Counted from the first letter of the stretch, positions 8,361-18,832 are shown. The stretch is DNA of 64,000 nucleotides from Lutimonas zeaxanthinifaciens (GCF_030503675.1 NZ_CP129964.1:310001-374000); one strand, 5' to 3'. Numbers and translations are program-made. The notes: generated from the sequence alone by a model not told the origin.

Positions 8361-9605
8361 ATGGAAAATATCGCATTAATTGAATCATTTTCAGAATTCA
8401 AGGATGAAAAGAGTATAGACAGGGTTACCTTGATGGCAATCCTTGAAGAGGTTTTTAGATCTGCTCTAAAGAGAAAGTTCGGGTCTGATGAAAATTTTGA
8501 TATAATTATTAACCCGGACAAGGGTGACCTTGAAATCTGGAGAAACCGTATCGTAGTTGAGAACGGTGAGGTCGAAGATGACAATGAAGAGATTTCACTT
8601 TCAGATGCTCAAAAGATAGAGCCTGATTTTGAAGTTGGTGAAGAAGTGTCTGAAGAGGTTAAATTGGTGGACCTGGGAAGAAGATCGATTCTTGCCCTGC
8701 GTCAAAACCTGATCTCAAAGATCCATGAGCATGATAATACGAATATTTTTAAGCATTACAAGGAACTTGAAGGAGAACTCTATTCGGCTGAGGTTCATCA
8801 CGTGAGACACAATGCTGTCATTTTGCTTGATGATAATGGAAATGAATTGGTGCTTCCTAAGAGTGAACAAATCCGCTCAGATTTTTTCCGTAAAGGAGAG
8901 TCTGTTAGAGGGATCATAAAAAATGTCGAGCTTAGAGGAAACAAGCCGGCAATCATTTTGTCAAGAACGGCCCCTGAATTTTTGGTCAAACTATTTGAGC
9001 AGGAAATCCCGGAGGTATTTGACGGATTGATTACCATAGAGCGTGTTGCTAGAATTCCTGGTGAAAAGGCTAAGATTGCTGTGGATTCTTATGATGACAG
9101 AATTGATCCTGTTGGTGCCTGTGTTGGTATGAAAGGATCAAGAATACATGGGATTGTGAGAGAATTGGGTAATGAGAACATTGATGTGGTGAATTATACC
9201 AAAATCGACGAACAATTTATTAAAAGAGCCTTGAGCCCTGCAAAAGTAGTTTCCTTAAAGATTCATGAAGCCGTTGACGAAGAGAAACCAAGAGTTGATG
9301 TTTTTCTTAAACCGGAAGAAGTTTCAAAAGCTATCGGTAAGGGTGGTGTGAATATTCGACTTGCGAGTCAATTGACAGGTTATGAAATTGATGTTCAGAG
9401 AGAAGGTGTTGAAGATGATGTTGAATTGAGCGAATTCTCAGATGAAATCGAAGAATGGGTAATCAATGAGTTTAAAAGTATAGGTCTTGATACGGCAAGA
9501 AGCGTCTTGGATCTTGAGGTCAGTGAATTGGTAAAAAGGACTGATCTTGAAGAAGAAACTATTCTTGAAGTACAAAGAATATTGAAAGAAGAATTCGAAT
9601 CATAA
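8361..9605 (+). CDS. nusA: Transcription termination/antitermination factor NusA
   Basis: 414 residues, the short form without C-terminal acidic repeats that is normal in Bacteroidetes. The order is an N-terminal RNA-polymerase-binding domain (about 1-130), an S1 domain (about 135-200, with YSAEVHHVRHNAVIL), KH1 and KH2 (about 205-350, with the Gly-rich VGMKGSRIHGI and IGKGGVNIRLA loops), and a short acidic tail. It binds RNA polymerase and nascent RNA to control pausing and termination. It is second in the operon, 49 bases before infB. The N-terminal half is strongly acidic. Confidence 0.97.
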   Translation: MENIALIESFSEFKDEKSIDRVTLMAILEEVFRSALKRKFGSDENFDIIINPDKGDLEIWRNRIVVENGEVEDDNEEISLSDAQKIEPDFEVGEEVSEEVKLVDLGRRSILALRQNLISKIHEHDNTNIFKHYKELEGELYSAEVHHVRHNAVILLDDNGNELVLPKSEQIRSDFFRKGESVRGIIKNVELRGNKPAIILSRTAPEFLVKLFEQEIPEVFDGLITIERVARIPGEKAKIAVDSYDDRIDPVGACVGMKGSRIHGIVRELGNENIDVVNYTKIDEQFIKRALSPAKVVSLKIHEAVDEEKPRVDVFLKPEEVSKAIGKGGVNIRLASQLTGYEIDVQREGVEDDVELSEFSDEIEEWVINEFKSIGLDTARSVLDLEVSELVKRTDLEEETILEVQRILKEEFES

Positions 9606-9654
9606 TATTTTTTATTTTGCAATAGAAAAAAAGAGGTTCACCTTAAATTAATTT

Positions 9655-12414
9655 ATGACAGACTATAAACCACAAAGATTTAATAAAGTTTTACGAGAAC
9701 TGAATATTTCTCTTGACAGAGCCGTGGAGTTTCTGGCCAATAAGGGAATTGACATTGATCATCGGCCTACGGCGAAGATCTCTCAGGAGGTTTATACAAT
9801 TCTGTCTGATGAATTCCAGACGGATAAGAGTAAAAAAGTAGCCTCAAAGGAAATTGGAGAAGAGAAGAGAAAAGAAAAGGAAGAGATTCGATTAGCTCTT
9901 GAAAAAGAGGCCGAGATGAAACGCCTTCAGGAAGAAGCCAAGAGAGCGGAGATCTTTAAGACGGATTCTGAAAAAATATCGGGACCAAAAATGGTTGGAA
10001 AGATCGATATTGATCCGGCTCCCACTGCTGAAGAAGAATCCGAAGTTGTTGAAGAACCTGTTAAGGAAGCCCCTGTTGAGGAAGTGATCAAAGGCTCCAA
10101 GAAGCTGAAGGGCTTGAAACAAGTGGGTAAGATCGAGGTAGAATCCAAGGATATCCCTTCCCAGGAAGAAACCAAAAAGGTAGAAGAGAAAAAGACAGAA
10201 CCTGTCTCGAAGGAGGAAGAGGCAAAACCTGAAGAGGATTCACAGGAACCAACTCAAACCCTAAAAACGGAATATCAGAAGCTTTCCGGACCCAAAAAGA
10301 CAGGTGAGACTATAGATCTTTCAAAGTTTGAAAGACCTAAAAAGAAACCTGCTGAAAAGAAAGAAACGCCGAGCGATTCCAGCAAGACCAAAAAGAAGCG
10401 TAAAAGAATTCACGTTCAACGAAGTGATTTTGGCCAGTCAGGAAGAGGTCAGTCAGGAAATAAAGGAGGTCAAAGAGGAGGAAGAAAACCTGTTGTTAAA
10501 GAGGAGCCATCTGCTGAAGAGGTCCAAAAACAGGTACGAGAAACGCTTGAAAAGCTTCAGGGGAAATCAAAAAAAGGGAAAGGAGCCAAATACAGAAGAG
10601 AGAAAAGAGATCTTCACCGTCAGCAGGCGGAAAAGGACCTGGAACAACAGGAAGCAGAAAGTAAAGTGATCAAGGTAACCGAATTTGTTACGGCAAATGA
10701 AGTGGCAACCATGATGAATGTTTCTGTTACTGAAGTAATTTCGGCATGTATGTCATTGGGGATGATGATTTCCATGAACCAAAGGCTCGATGCTGAAACG
10801 CTTACGATTGTTGCCGAAGAGTTTGGATATAAAGTCGAGTTCGTAGATGCTGAGGTAGAAGAGACGGTTGAGGAAGAAGAGGACAGACCGGAAGATCTGC
10901 AACCAAGAGCTCCTATCGTTACGGTTATGGGTCACGTTGATCATGGTAAAACTTCTTTACTTGATTATATCAGAAAGGCGAATGTAATTGCCGGTGAATC
11001 CGGAGGAATTACACAGCATATAGGTGCTTATGCTGTTGAACTTGAAGACGGGCAAAAGATTACGTTCCTTGATACTCCGGGTCACGAAGCGTTTACGGCT
11101 ATGCGTGCGAGAGGAACACAGGTAACAGATATTGCGGTGATCGTAATTTCAGCGGATGATGCTATAATGCCTCAGACCAAGGAAGCCATAAGTCATGCAC
11201 AGGCAGCAGGAGTACCGATCGTATTTGCGATTAATAAAATTGATAAACCCGATGCCAATCCGGACAAAGTGAAGGAGGAGCTGGCTCAAATGAATCTTTT
11301 GGTTGAAGACTGGGGTGGTAAAATTCAGTCGCATGATGTGTCGGCCTTAAAAGGTATTGGTATAAAAGAACTTTTGGAGAAGATCCTTCTGGAAGCCGAA
11401 TTACTCGAATTGAAGGCCAATCCAAATAAAATGGCAACTGGTTCGGTAGTCGAAGCTTACCTTGATAAAGGAAAAGGATATGTAGCTACCGTTTTGGTTG
11501 ATGCGGGAACCCTTAGAGTTGGAGATTATATTCTTGCGGGTCATCATTCAGGTAAAGTTAAAGCTTTACAGGATGAAAGAGGCAATAATGTAAAAGAGGC
11601 AGGCCCTTCAAGGCCCGTTTCAATTCTTGGACTTGACGGAGCTCCTCAGGCAGGAGATAAGTTTAAAGTATATGAAGACGAGAGGGAGGCCAAACAAATT
11701 GCGGCAAAAAGATCTCAATTGAGTCGTGAGCAATCTGTTAGAACTCAAAGACATATAACACTTGATGAGATTGGAAGAAGAATAGCGCTTGGAGGATTCA
11801 AAGAGTTGAATATTATTCTAAAAGGTGATGTGGATGGTTCTGTTGAGGCACTTACAGATTCGCTTCAGAAATTGTCTACCGAAGAAATTCAGGTGAATAT
11901 CATACATAAAGGTGTTGGTGCGATTACCGAATCCGACGTGTTGCTGGCTTCGGCGTCTGAGGCGATCATCATCGGATTTAATGTAAGACCTTCAGCCAAT
12001 GCAAGACAGCTTGCAGAGAAAGAAGAAATCGATATCAGAAACTACTCAATTATCTACAAGGTTATTGATGATGTTAAAGATGCCATGGAAGGTATGTTAT
12101 CTCCAGATATTGTGGAAGAGATTACCGGTAGTGCAGAGATCAGAGAGACCTACAAGATTTCTAAAGTAGGTACCATTGCAGGTTGTATGGTTCAGGAAGG
12201 TAAGATTTACAGAAGCTCTAAGATCAGATTGATCCGAGACAATGTTGTGATCTTTACGGGTGAACTAAGTTCCCTGAAACGCTTTAAGGATGATGTAAAA
12301 GAAGTTTCCAAGGGATATGACTGTGGTATGCAGATCAAGAACTACAATGATATCATGGTTAACGATGTGATTGAAGCGTTCCAGGAAGTGGAAGTGAAGA
12401 AAAAGCTTAAGTAA
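9655..12414 (+). CDS. infB: Translation initiation factor IF-2
   Basis: 919 residues. The N-terminal third (about 60-340) is a long, highly charged Lys/Glu-rich low-complexity linker with a repeated 'sGpKxxGki' element (three to four copies), as often seen in Bacteroidetes IF-2. The GTPase core follows. It has G1 GHVDHGKT at about 426, G3 DTPGHE at about 473, G4 NKID at about 526 and a Ser-Ala-Leu G5. Then come domain II, IF-2 domain 3 and a C-terminal beta-barrel. It places initiator fMet-tRNA on the 30S subunit. It is the last gene of the operon and ends 25 bases before a strong terminator. Confidence 0.98.
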   Translation: MTDYKPQRFNKVLRELNISLDRAVEFLANKGIDIDHRPTAKISQEVYTILSDEFQTDKSKKVASKEIGEEKRKEKEEIRLALEKEAEMKRLQEEAKRAEIFKTDSEKISGPKMVGKIDIDPAPTAEEESEVVEEPVKEAPVEEVIKGSKKLKGLKQVGKIEVESKDIPSQEETKKVEEKKTEPVSKEEEAKPEEDSQEPTQTLKTEYQKLSGPKKTGETIDLSKFERPKKKPAEKKETPSDSSKTKKKRKRIHVQRSDFGQSGRGQSGNKGGQRGGRKPVVKEEPSAEEVQKQVRETLEKLQGKSKKGKGAKYRREKRDLHRQQAEKDLEQQEAESKVIKVTEFVTANEVATMMNVSVTEVISACMSLGMMISMNQRLDAETLTIVAEEFGYKVEFVDAEVEETVEEEEDRPEDLQPRAPIVTVMGHVDHGKTSLLDYIRKANVIAGESGGITQHIGAYAVELEDGQKITFLDTPGHEAFTAMRARGTQVTDIAVIVISADDAIMPQTKEAISHAQAAGVPIVFAINKIDKPDANPDKVKEELAQMNLLVEDWGGKIQSHDVSALKGIGIKELLEKILLEAELLELKANPNKMATGSVVEAYLDKGKGYVATVLVDAGTLRVGDYILAGHHSGKVKALQDERGNNVKEAGPSRPVSILGLDGAPQAGDKFKVYEDEREAKQIAAKRSQLSREQSVRTQRHITLDEIGRRIALGGFKELNIILKGDVDGSVEALTDSLQKLSTEEIQVNIIHKGVGAITESDVLLASASEAIIIGFNVRPSANARQLAEKEEIDIRNYSIIYKVIDDVKDAMEGMLSPDIVEEITGSAEIRETYKISKVGTIAGCMVQEGKIYRSSKIRLIRDNVVIFTGELSSLKRFKDDVKEVSKGYDCGMQIKNYNDIMVNDVIEAFQEVEVKKKLK

Positions 12415-12438
12415 GTAAAACTTCATTTTACAAAATAG

Positions 12439-12467
12439 AAATCCCGATCATTTGATCGGGATTTTTT
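12439..12467. terminator. Bidirectional terminator between infB and the M1 peptidase
   Basis: AATCCCGATCA/TGATCGGGATT is a perfect 11-bp stem with a two-base loop, T's on the right and A's on the left. It can end both converging genes. Confidence 0.9.
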
Positions 12468-12527
12468 GTTTCCAAATTTATGAACCGGATGATCCGTTAA
12501 TCAATCAACGATCCTTATGCTTCAAGT

Positions 12528-14369
12528 TTATTTAGTCGGAGTTACTTGATTGTTCTCTCTGTTCACATCAGCCATAAGATTTTTTGGGTCTATTTTTACT
12601 TCTACAGCCTTTTTTTCGGTCTCAAATATATACGTTTCATTTACCCAGGCCCAGCTTTCCAGAACTTTAGCTTTGGTAGGTTTATGGCCATACATCTTGC
12701 GTAAAGGAATATTAAAATCCTCTGTGGTACCATCTTCATATACAACATGTACGTCCAGTGGCATGGGCATAGAACCGGTTCTTTTTAAGGTAATGCTGTT
12801 CCCGTCAACCCCATCAACTTCATAATCGATCACCTTTGTTGAATTGATCCAGTAATTCATATACCATTCCAGCTGAATGCCAGAAACTTTTTCAGCAGTT
12901 CGTTTAAAATCGGTTGGAGTAGGGTGCGTGAATTTATAGTCCTCATAATACCTGAGAAGTGTCTTGTCCAAATTGTCCTTTCCAATGATATAACCCAATT
13001 GAGAAAGAAAAACACTTCCTTTACTATAGGCCGAAATACTATACACAAAATTGGAATCAAAGTGATCGGCAAGAGTGGTTAAGGGTTCCTGTTTACCGCT
13101 TTTTACCAGATAAAAGTAACCGTTATATGAATTTGAATTAGGCAGTTCTTTTTTCTGATCCATAACCTCGTTCATGCATGAGGCTGAAATATATTGAGTA
13201 AATCCTTCATCCATCCAATAATACTTTAATTCATTTGTAGCCAGTAAGAATTGAAACCAGCTATGTGCAAATTCATGAGCCGTTGTCCCAACAAGGCTTC
13301 CAAAGTTTTTTCCTCCTGCGATCAAGGTGCACATCGCATATTCCATACCTCCATCTCCTCCTTGAATGACGGAGTATTGTTTGTATGGATATGTTCCGAT
13401 GTGTTTGTTAAAATAACTTAGGATCTTCTGTGTTTTTTCAGGAAGTTTTTTCCAGTTTTCCACAACTTCGGGTTTGTCATTTTTATAGAAAAAATGAAGT
13501 TCCACCTCATTCTCTCCCATAACTTTTTCATGAATGTAATCCGGGTCAGCCGCCCAGGTAAAATCATGAACCCTGGGAGCTACAAAGTGCCAGCTGAGCT
13601 TTTTACCCTTGGGAAGATTTAATTTTTTAGAAGGATCTTCATAACCATGACCCACTTCCTGAGGATTTTGTAAATAACCTGTCCCTCCAATAATGTAGTC
13701 CCTGTCAATATGTATGGTTACATCAAAATCACCCCATACTCCATGAAATTCACGAGCTATGTACTGGTCCAGCTGCCAGCCGTCTACATCATACTCCGCA
13801 AGTTTAGGATACCATTGAGCCATACTCAAGGCCACTCCATCCTGATTGTTTCTGCCAGCCCTTCTTATATGGACCGGTACCTGGCCATCGAACTCCATCT
13901 CAAGGGTGGTTTTTGATCCCGGTTGAAGAGGCTGGTTCAAGTTTACAATTAGAATTGTACCTGAAACTTCATAATCAACCTCTTTACCATCCTGCAACAG
14001 CGATTGTATTTTTTGATACCCTATCTCATCGGGCCCTAAAGAGGCAATTCTACTCTTGTAATCCGGATTCTCCCTGGTGCCTTCATTGATGGACATTCTT
14101 GAATCAGGATCAGGAATGCTTTGTAAGCGGATGTCCATATCACTGCCAGGTTGAAAGGCATTGAATTGAAGGTGATAAAAAACCTTATGTAATTCATCCG
14201 GAGAATTATTCGTGTAGATCAGCTTTTGCTTTCCTTTAAACTGGAATTTTTCAGCATCAACATCGATGTCCATGGTATAATCAGCATGCTGTTGCCAGTA
14301 ATGTTCTCTCTGGCCAAATGCATTTGTCAAAAAAAGAATTGTGAAAAATAGAAGAATTTGTTTTTTCAT
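12528..14369 (-). CDS. Secreted M1 family zinc aminopeptidase
   Basis: 613 residues with a signal peptide (about 1-19, Asn-Ala-Phe-Gly-Gln). The zinc site is complete: HEFAH at 365-369 and the third ligand Glu388, 18 residues after the second His. The exopeptidase motif is present as GGMEYA (340-345), a variant of GAMEN. The N-terminal domain is beta-rich. Such enzymes remove N-terminal residues from peptides in the periplasm. The protein is shorter than PepN and fits the compact Bacteroidetes group. It is preceded on its strand by the subtilase gene, with a hairpin in the 76-base gap. Confidence 0.95.
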   Translation of the reverse strand: MKKQILLFFTILFLTNAFGQREHYWQQHADYTMDIDVDAEKFQFKGKQKLIYTNNSPDELHKVFYHLQFNAFQPGSDMDIRLQSIPDPDSRMSINEGTRENPDYKSRIASLGPDEIGYQKIQSLLQDGKEVDYEVSGTILIVNLNQPLQPGSKTTLEMEFDGQVPVHIRRAGRNNQDGVALSMAQWYPKLAEYDVDGWQLDQYIAREFHGVWGDFDVTIHIDRDYIIGGTGYLQNPQEVGHGYEDPSKKLNLPKGKKLSWHFVAPRVHDFTWAADPDYIHEKVMGENEVELHFFYKNDKPEVVENWKKLPEKTQKILSYFNKHIGTYPYKQYSVIQGGDGGMEYAMCTLIAGGKNFGSLVGTTAHEFAHSWFQFLLATNELKYYWMDEGFTQYISASCMNEVMDQKKELPNSNSYNGYFYLVKSGKQEPLTTLADHFDSNFVYSISAYSKGSVFLSQLGYIIGKDNLDKTLLRYYEDYKFTHPTPTDFKRTAEKVSGIQLEWYMNYWINSTKVIDYEVDGVDGNSITLKRTGSMPMPLDVHVVYEDGTTEDFNIPLRKMYGHKPTKAKVLESWAWVNETYIFETEKKAVEVKIDPKNLMADVNRENNQVTPTK

Positions 14370-14388
14370 TGCTAATGGGTACTTATAA

Positions 14389-14425
14389 GAAAGCTACAAA
14401 AGATCGGAGGTCATTTGTAGCTTTC
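14389..14425 (-). terminator. 12-bp perfect hairpin after the subtilase gene
   Basis: GAAAGCTACAAA (14389-14400) and TTTGTAGCTTTC (14414-14425) pair fully around a 13-base loop. It lies 20 bases after the subtilase stop and 19 bases before the M1 start, read on the minus strand. Only a weak T-rich stretch follows, so it may terminate partially or protect the 3' end. Confidence 0.5.
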
Positions 14426-14445
14426 AAGTTTGAATTAAGTGTTAT

Positions 14446-16113
14446 TTATTTGTTTCCATTCACCATGGAATCTGCCATTTTTAAAGCGTTATAGGCATTT
14501 AAAACTCTTCCTGAGACAGACAGGTCACTAAAGGGAACCGTTTTTCCTTCTCCGCCCGGCAGTTTTACTTCCAGGTCAACCTTGGTTCCTGAATTCATCA
14601 AGATGTGTTTTACCTGGCTCGCTGAAAGCTCAGGATAGTAAGATCGAATCAAACATGCGACACCTGCAACTTCAGGAGCTGCCATTGAGGTTCCCTGAAT
14701 TGATTTGTATTCATTTTTAGGTATGGTAGAGTAGATCTCATATCCAGGAGCGAACAGATCCACATTCAATTTTCCATAATTGGAAAAGGAAGCAACAAGG
14801 TCTTCATTGTAATTTCTTGTCATTGCTCCAATTGTGATCACATTATCAGTAATTTCTTTTACTTTGTCAGGAGCATCTGTTGGAAAGTTATCACTCTTGT
14901 CAATATTCTTGTGGTCATTACCGGCAGCATGCACCAACAAGACATCTTTACTCTCTGAATATTTAATAGCATCGTATACCCATTCCGCATTAGGAGAATA
15001 GCTTTTTCCAAAACTCATATTAATGACTTTCGCTCCGTTGTCAACGGCATATCGGATGGCTAGAGCTACATCCTTGTCGTATTCATCGCCATCAGGAACT
15101 CCCCTTACCGATAATAACTTTACGTTTTTAGCAACCCCATTCATCCCAACACCATTATTTCTTGTTGCCATCGCAATTCCGGTTACGTGGGTTCCATGCA
15201 TCTCATCATCAAGTGAACCTACCGTAAAGGCATTTCCATAAGGTACGTCCTTGATGTCATAGGGATCGTCTCCGGTAGCTGTTCTTCCGTCGAAATCCGG
15301 GTTGTACATGGTATTAACCTGTGCGCCGTAATATTCGATTCCTCCATCAAGTTGTTCATTTGCTTCCTCAACCGTTGAACCATTTCCTAATACTCTCATC
15401 AAAAAAGGATCACGCTCTGCTTCATCAAGACTATTCAAATCAGCAATAGTGTAAGTTTCTTTACCAAGTTTGGCAATAGTCGCTTTATCAGCATCATTCA
15501 AATAGACTTTCATCTGTTTGTACCGGTCATGATTCTCATTGGCCTCTTTAATTCTTTTTTCATAGTCTTTTTTAACTTTCTGATAATAGTTAAAGCCGTC
15601 CATTTCAGAGGCATTCATGTCGTCTCTTGTTTTACCTTCGTATTTGGCCCCAAGCATTTTGTAAATACGTGTGACCTCCAATTGTTCAGGGGTAGCTTCC
15701 CCTTTTCCTCCAAGAAAATTCCAGCCGTGGATATCATCTATATAACCGTTGTTATCATCATCTTTTCCATTACCGGCAATTTCATCAGTATTGGTCCAGA
15801 TATTATCTTTAAGATCTTCGTGATCTTTGTCAATTCCGGAATCGATTACGCCTAAAATGACCGTTGTGCCTTTTTTGTTACTTAAAAATTCATACGCTTT
15901 ATCAAGACTCATTCCAGGAATAGAATCGGTCATTAAATCGGCATGCGGCCATGCTTTGATTTCATCATCAGACATAGCTCCTTTTTTTGCAGGTATGGTT
16001 ACCGCAACTGCAGAACCTTCAGGAACTGCAACACTGTGAAGGTTTTTTGTCGAACTACATCCAGAAAGAACGATGGCTAAACCTAAGCCCAAAAACAATC
16101 TATTATTCATCAT
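14446..16113 (-). CDS. Subtilisin-like serine peptidase (S8), lipoprotein
   Basis: With the ATG at 16113 the product is 555 residues and starts with a lipoprotein signal ending Leu-Ser-Gly-Cys19. It is therefore probably lipid-anchored. The S8 triad is intact: Asp91 in VIDSGID, His306 in MHGTHVTG and Ser476 in GTSMAAP. The Asp-His spacing of about 215 residues is far longer than in subtilisin. The insert is charged and helical (about 125-285) and may form a lid or propeptide-like cap. A longer reading would need a TTG at 16134. It lies 17 bases after the metallo-hydrolase stop and is probably in one operon with it. Confidence 0.93.
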   Translation of the reverse strand: MMNNRLFLGLGLAIVLSGCSSTKNLHSVAVPEGSAVAVTIPAKKGAMSDDEIKAWPHADLMTDSIPGMSLDKAYEFLSNKKGTTVILGVIDSGIDKDHEDLKDNIWTNTDEIAGNGKDDDNNGYIDDIHGWNFLGGKGEATPEQLEVTRIYKMLGAKYEGKTRDDMNASEMDGFNYYQKVKKDYEKRIKEANENHDRYKQMKVYLNDADKATIAKLGKETYTIADLNSLDEAERDPFLMRVLGNGSTVEEANEQLDGGIEYYGAQVNTMYNPDFDGRTATGDDPYDIKDVPYGNAFTVGSLDDEMHGTHVTGIAMATRNNGVGMNGVAKNVKLLSVRGVPDGDEYDKDVALAIRYAVDNGAKVINMSFGKSYSPNAEWVYDAIKYSESKDVLLVHAAGNDHKNIDKSDNFPTDAPDKVKEITDNVITIGAMTRNYNEDLVASFSNYGKLNVDLFAPGYEIYSTIPKNEYKSIQGTSMAAPEVAGVACLIRSYYPELSASQVKHILMNSGTKVDLEVKLPGGEGKTVPFSDLSVSGRVLNAYNALKMADSMVNGNK

Positions 16114-16130
16114 TTCAAATTTGAGTTTTA

Positions 16131-16991
16131 TCAATTAAATATATCCTTGAATCGGAAGGTCTGATCTAGTCGAACCCCTTTTTCAGTGTGTTTCAAAGTA
16201 CAAATTTCATTTTCTGCGTCATGTTCCAAAAACAGGTAATAGCCTTCATCAGCTGCCTTGTTCAGGAACTTTGCCTTTTCATTCATGGTGATCAATGGAC
16301 GTACGTCATAACTCATGACATAAGGCAACGGAATATGACCCACAGTAGGCAACAGATCAGCCATGAAAACCAATTTTTTTCCCTGATAGTCAATATGAGG
16401 TATCATTTGTTTCTCAGTATGACCATCCGCAAAAAGGATGTCAAATCCAAGCGGCCCTGATTTTAAAAGCTCTTTTTCGGCCAGGGGAACAAAATTCAAC
16501 TGCCCGCTTTCTTCAATGGGATTAATATTCTCTTTGAGAAAAGAGGCCTTTTCTCTGGGGTTTGGTTTTACCGCCCAGTCCCAGTGGTTCTTATTGCTCC
16601 AATATCTGGCGTTTTTAAATGCCGGTTCATAACCTGTACGATCCTTGTTCCACCTTATGCTTCCTCCACAGTGGTCAAAATGCAAATGGGTAAGAAATAC
16701 ATCCGTTATTTCATCCCTGTGAAACCCCAGTTTTTTCAAGGAGCTGTCCAGGTCCTCTTCTCCGAAGGGAAAGTAATAGCCAAAGAATTTTTCGCTTTGC
16801 TTATCACCTGTTCCGTTATCAATTAGGATAAGCCGGTTACCATCTTCAATCAACATGCAGCGAAGGCTCATATCGATTAAGTTATTGTTGTCAGCGGGAT
16901 TGGTTTTTTGCCATATCACCTTGGGAACAACACCAAACATTGCGCCTCCGTCTAATTTGAAATTTCCGGTTTCAATCGGGTAAATCTGCAT
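16131..16991 (-). CDS. MBL-fold metallo-hydrolase (AHL-lactonase-like)
   Basis: 286 residues from the ATG at 16991. Upstream in-frame sequence has only a TTG at 17021. The metallo-beta-lactamase site is present as HLHFDHCGG, with His102, His104, Asp106 and His107. A later Asp-Gly-His-Thr motif supplies further ligands. The N-terminus (FKLDGGAMFGVVPK) resembles the lactonase/phosphotriesterase-like branch of the superfamily. The substrate cannot be deduced. No signal peptide is seen, so it is probably cytoplasmic, although its operon partner is an exported peptidase. Confidence 0.88.
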   Translation of the reverse strand: MQIYPIETGNFKLDGGAMFGVVPKVIWQKTNPADNNNLIDMSLRCMLIEDGNRLILIDNGTGDKQSEKFFGYYFPFGEEDLDSSLKKLGFHRDEITDVFLTHLHFDHCGGSIRWNKDRTGYEPAFKNARYWSNKNHWDWAVKPNPREKASFLKENINPIEESGQLNFVPLAEKELLKSGPLGFDILFADGHTEKQMIPHIDYQGKKLVFMADLLPTVGHIPLPYVMSYDVRPLITMNEKAKFLNKAADEGYYLFLEHDAENEICTLKHTEKGVRLDQTFRFKDIFN

Positions 16992-17051
16992 GAGCAATTT
17001 ATAAGAATTGCAAATATGCAAAAAAAAGGGGTAAGTAATTGTTAAATAAAT

Positions 17052-17091
17052 AAAAAAACCTCATTCCAAATGCTCTAGAAACGAGGTTTTA
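17052..17091 (-). terminator. Terminator of tRNA-Cys
   Basis: Read on the minus strand, AAAACCTCGTT pairs with AATGAGGTTTT, with one or two mismatches and a loop of about 15 bases, and runs into T's. It begins right after the tRNA. Confidence 0.75.
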
Positions 17092-17093
17092 AG

Positions 17094-17164
17094 AGGCGTC
17101 AAGCGGATTCGAACCGCTGTACGAGCTTTTGCAGAGCCCTGCCTAGCCACTCGGCCATGACGCC
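17094..17164 (-). tRNA. tRNA-Cys (anticodon GCA)
   Basis: The reverse complement begins GGCGTCA and ends TGACGCC plus discriminator T, giving a full 7-bp acceptor stem. U73 is typical of tRNA-Cys. The anticodon loop CTGCAAA gives GCA. The T arm has GGTTCGAATCC. CCA is not encoded. Confidence 0.96.
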
Positions 17165-17175
17165 AAAAACGGATG

Positions 17176-17205
17176 CAAATTTAATTAAAAAAATGTTGAT
17201 TGCAA
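17176..17205 (-). promoter_or_regulatory. Promoter of tRNA-Cys
   Basis: On the minus strand a TTG (complement of 17203-17205) and TAaaTTTG (complement of 17176-17183) are 19 bases apart. This is identical in layout to the tRNA-Gln promoter. The -7 element is about 12 bases before the mature tRNA. Confidence 0.75.
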
Positions 17206-17218
17206 TAGTATTAATACT

Positions 17219-18832
17219 TTATTGTTTCTTTTCGAGAACAAAAACATTCGAGGTATTTCTTATTTGATGCCTTCCACTTCCAATTTTCCAATTGTTAATG
17301 TTAAAACGGGTTACGAACTGCGCTTCAAACATAACATCCAAAGAATCCGGTATAGAGTCATAGGTCATAAAAGTAAATTTTCTATCTTCCGGGAGGTCCT
17401 TTAATATCCTGACTCTTTTAATCGGTTCGCCCAGGTCATAAATGAGTTCGGGAGGCAGTATGGAATCCATGGAATAGATATCAAGATTACGAGTCTCTTG
17501 AATTTTTCGAATATTCGAGGCACTTTGATATTCCTCATTGTTATAGGTCAACTCAACAAGTGGAAATGCGAATAGTATGATAGAGCAAATGAAGAAAATT
17601 ATGCCGTAAAAACAATATTCATATTTAGCGGACCTTAACCATTTTAGAATCAATATTCCCAGGGTAAACAAACTTACCGAAGTCAATGCAAAATACGCAA
17701 AATACGGACCGAATTCTCCGTTAAAAACAGTGTAAATTCCAAAAGGTGCCACAAGCCCGATCAAAGCAATAAGGCCAAATCCAAATCTGGAAAGATAGAT
17801 ATCGAGTTTGGTTAATTGTTTCGCATTGTTAATAATGTAGCTTAAATAAAAACTTGTATTGAGGGCCATGGGGATCAAAACGGGTAGCAAATAGCGTTCT
17901 TTCTTTTCTGGAACCATTGAAAGCAGAATCACTGAAGAGAGAGTCCAGAGCAAAGAAAACAGGTAGTTTTTTTTGTTTTCGACTCTTTTGATCATCATTG
18001 GATACATCAAAGCAAGAAATGAGAAAAAGGTCCAGATACCCGATTGAACGAAAAAGCTCCAATAATGATAAAAAGGTTTTACGCTTCGATTGGCCCAGGA
18101 GTTGGCTTCTTTGTTCGCAATAGATTCAGCCGTACCCAAATCGGTCAGATAGATGTAAAATCCCCAGCTTAAGCCCACCAGGGCAAAGACAGCAAGGAAG
18201 ACCAGCAAATAGCCAATCTTCTTGTTAAAGTTTTTGTATTTGAAGGTGATTCCATAGGCAATTAAAAATGGAAGGAATAAGGCAAACAATGACACAGGCC
18301 CTTTACTCATAAATGAGAACCCCAGAAAAACACCTGCCAGGATCCAGTTTTTCCAGGCTTTTTCTCCTGATTGAAAAGCTAGATACAATTGATAGATGGC
18401 ATAGGTCATGAAACTATGAGTGAATATATCCCATTGCCCGTTTCGGCCTGAAAAAACAATATAAAATGAACTCGACAGAATAAGAGCGGCAATAAAAGAC
18501 TGCTTTTTCTCCTGAAATAACTGAATTGCGAAACGGTAAAGCGTAAATATCAGAAAAACAGATGCAAGAGCAGCCGGAAGTCTCAGGGCAAAGTGGTTCG
18601 TCATTCCAAAAGCAGCTCCTGACAGGGCTGTCAACCATGTTGGTAAGGGTGGTTTTTCATACCTGGGCTCCAGATTCATCGTTGTATGTATCCAATTTCC
18701 ATGCTCAAGCATTTCCCTCGCGGTAATAAAGTTTCGTGCTTCCATGATATTTACTTCCAGAAGGCCCAGATGTGGAAAGAATATACACAGACATGCCAGT
18801 GCTAAAAAAAGTATGTAGCGCTGATTATTCAT
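17219..18832 (-). CDS. ArnT-like glycosyltransferase (PMT superfamily)
   Basis: 537 residues with about 10-12 hydrophobic helices and a periplasmic C-terminal tail. The first loop has the Glu residue and YEKPPLPTW motif (about 58-66) seen in ArnT and related C-type transferases, which take a sugar from undecaprenyl phosphate. ArnT adds 4-amino-arabinose to lipid A; the sugar here is unknown. The gene overlaps the preceding LAB_N gene by 8 bases and lies downstream of a GT2 transferase. The set looks like one pathway that makes a lipid-linked sugar and transfers it to an envelope acceptor. Confidence 0.85.
   Translation of the reverse strand: MNNQRYILFLALACLCIFFPHLGLLEVNIMEARNFITAREMLEHGNWIHTTMNLEPRYEKPPLPTWLTALSGAAFGMTNHFALRLPAALASVFLIFTLYRFAIQLFQEKKQSFIAALILSSSFYIVFSGRNGQWDIFTHSFMTYAIYQLYLAFQSGEKAWKNWILAGVFLGFSFMSKGPVSLFALFLPFLIAYGITFKYKNFNKKIGYLLVFLAVFALVGLSWGFYIYLTDLGTAESIANKEANSWANRSVKPFYHYWSFFVQSGIWTFFSFLALMYPMMIKRVENKKNYLFSLLWTLSSVILLSMVPEKKERYLLPVLIPMALNTSFYLSYIINNAKQLTKLDIYLSRFGFGLIALIGLVAPFGIYTVFNGEFGPYFAYFALTSVSLFTLGILILKWLRSAKYEYCFYGIIFFICSIILFAFPLVELTYNNEEYQSASNIRKIQETRNLDIYSMDSILPPELIYDLGEPIKRVRILKDLPEDRKFTFMTYDSIPDSLDVMFEAQFVTRFNINNWKIGSGRHQIRNTSNVFVLEKKQ

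Noticed and set aside
9892-10175. Minus-strand frames opposite the charged linker of infB
   Set aside because: Shadow frames caused by repetitive Lys/Glu codons; products are Phe/Leu or Ser/Thr-rich with no family.
9901-10330. Possible repeat array in infB
   Set aside because: The repeated blocks are protein-level repeats in the IF-2 linker, degenerate at DNA level, and not a CRISPR or mobile repeat.
10328-10669. 113-codon plus-strand frame inside infB
   Set aside because: An alternative frame of the Lys-rich linker. The infB frame is intact through the whole gene.
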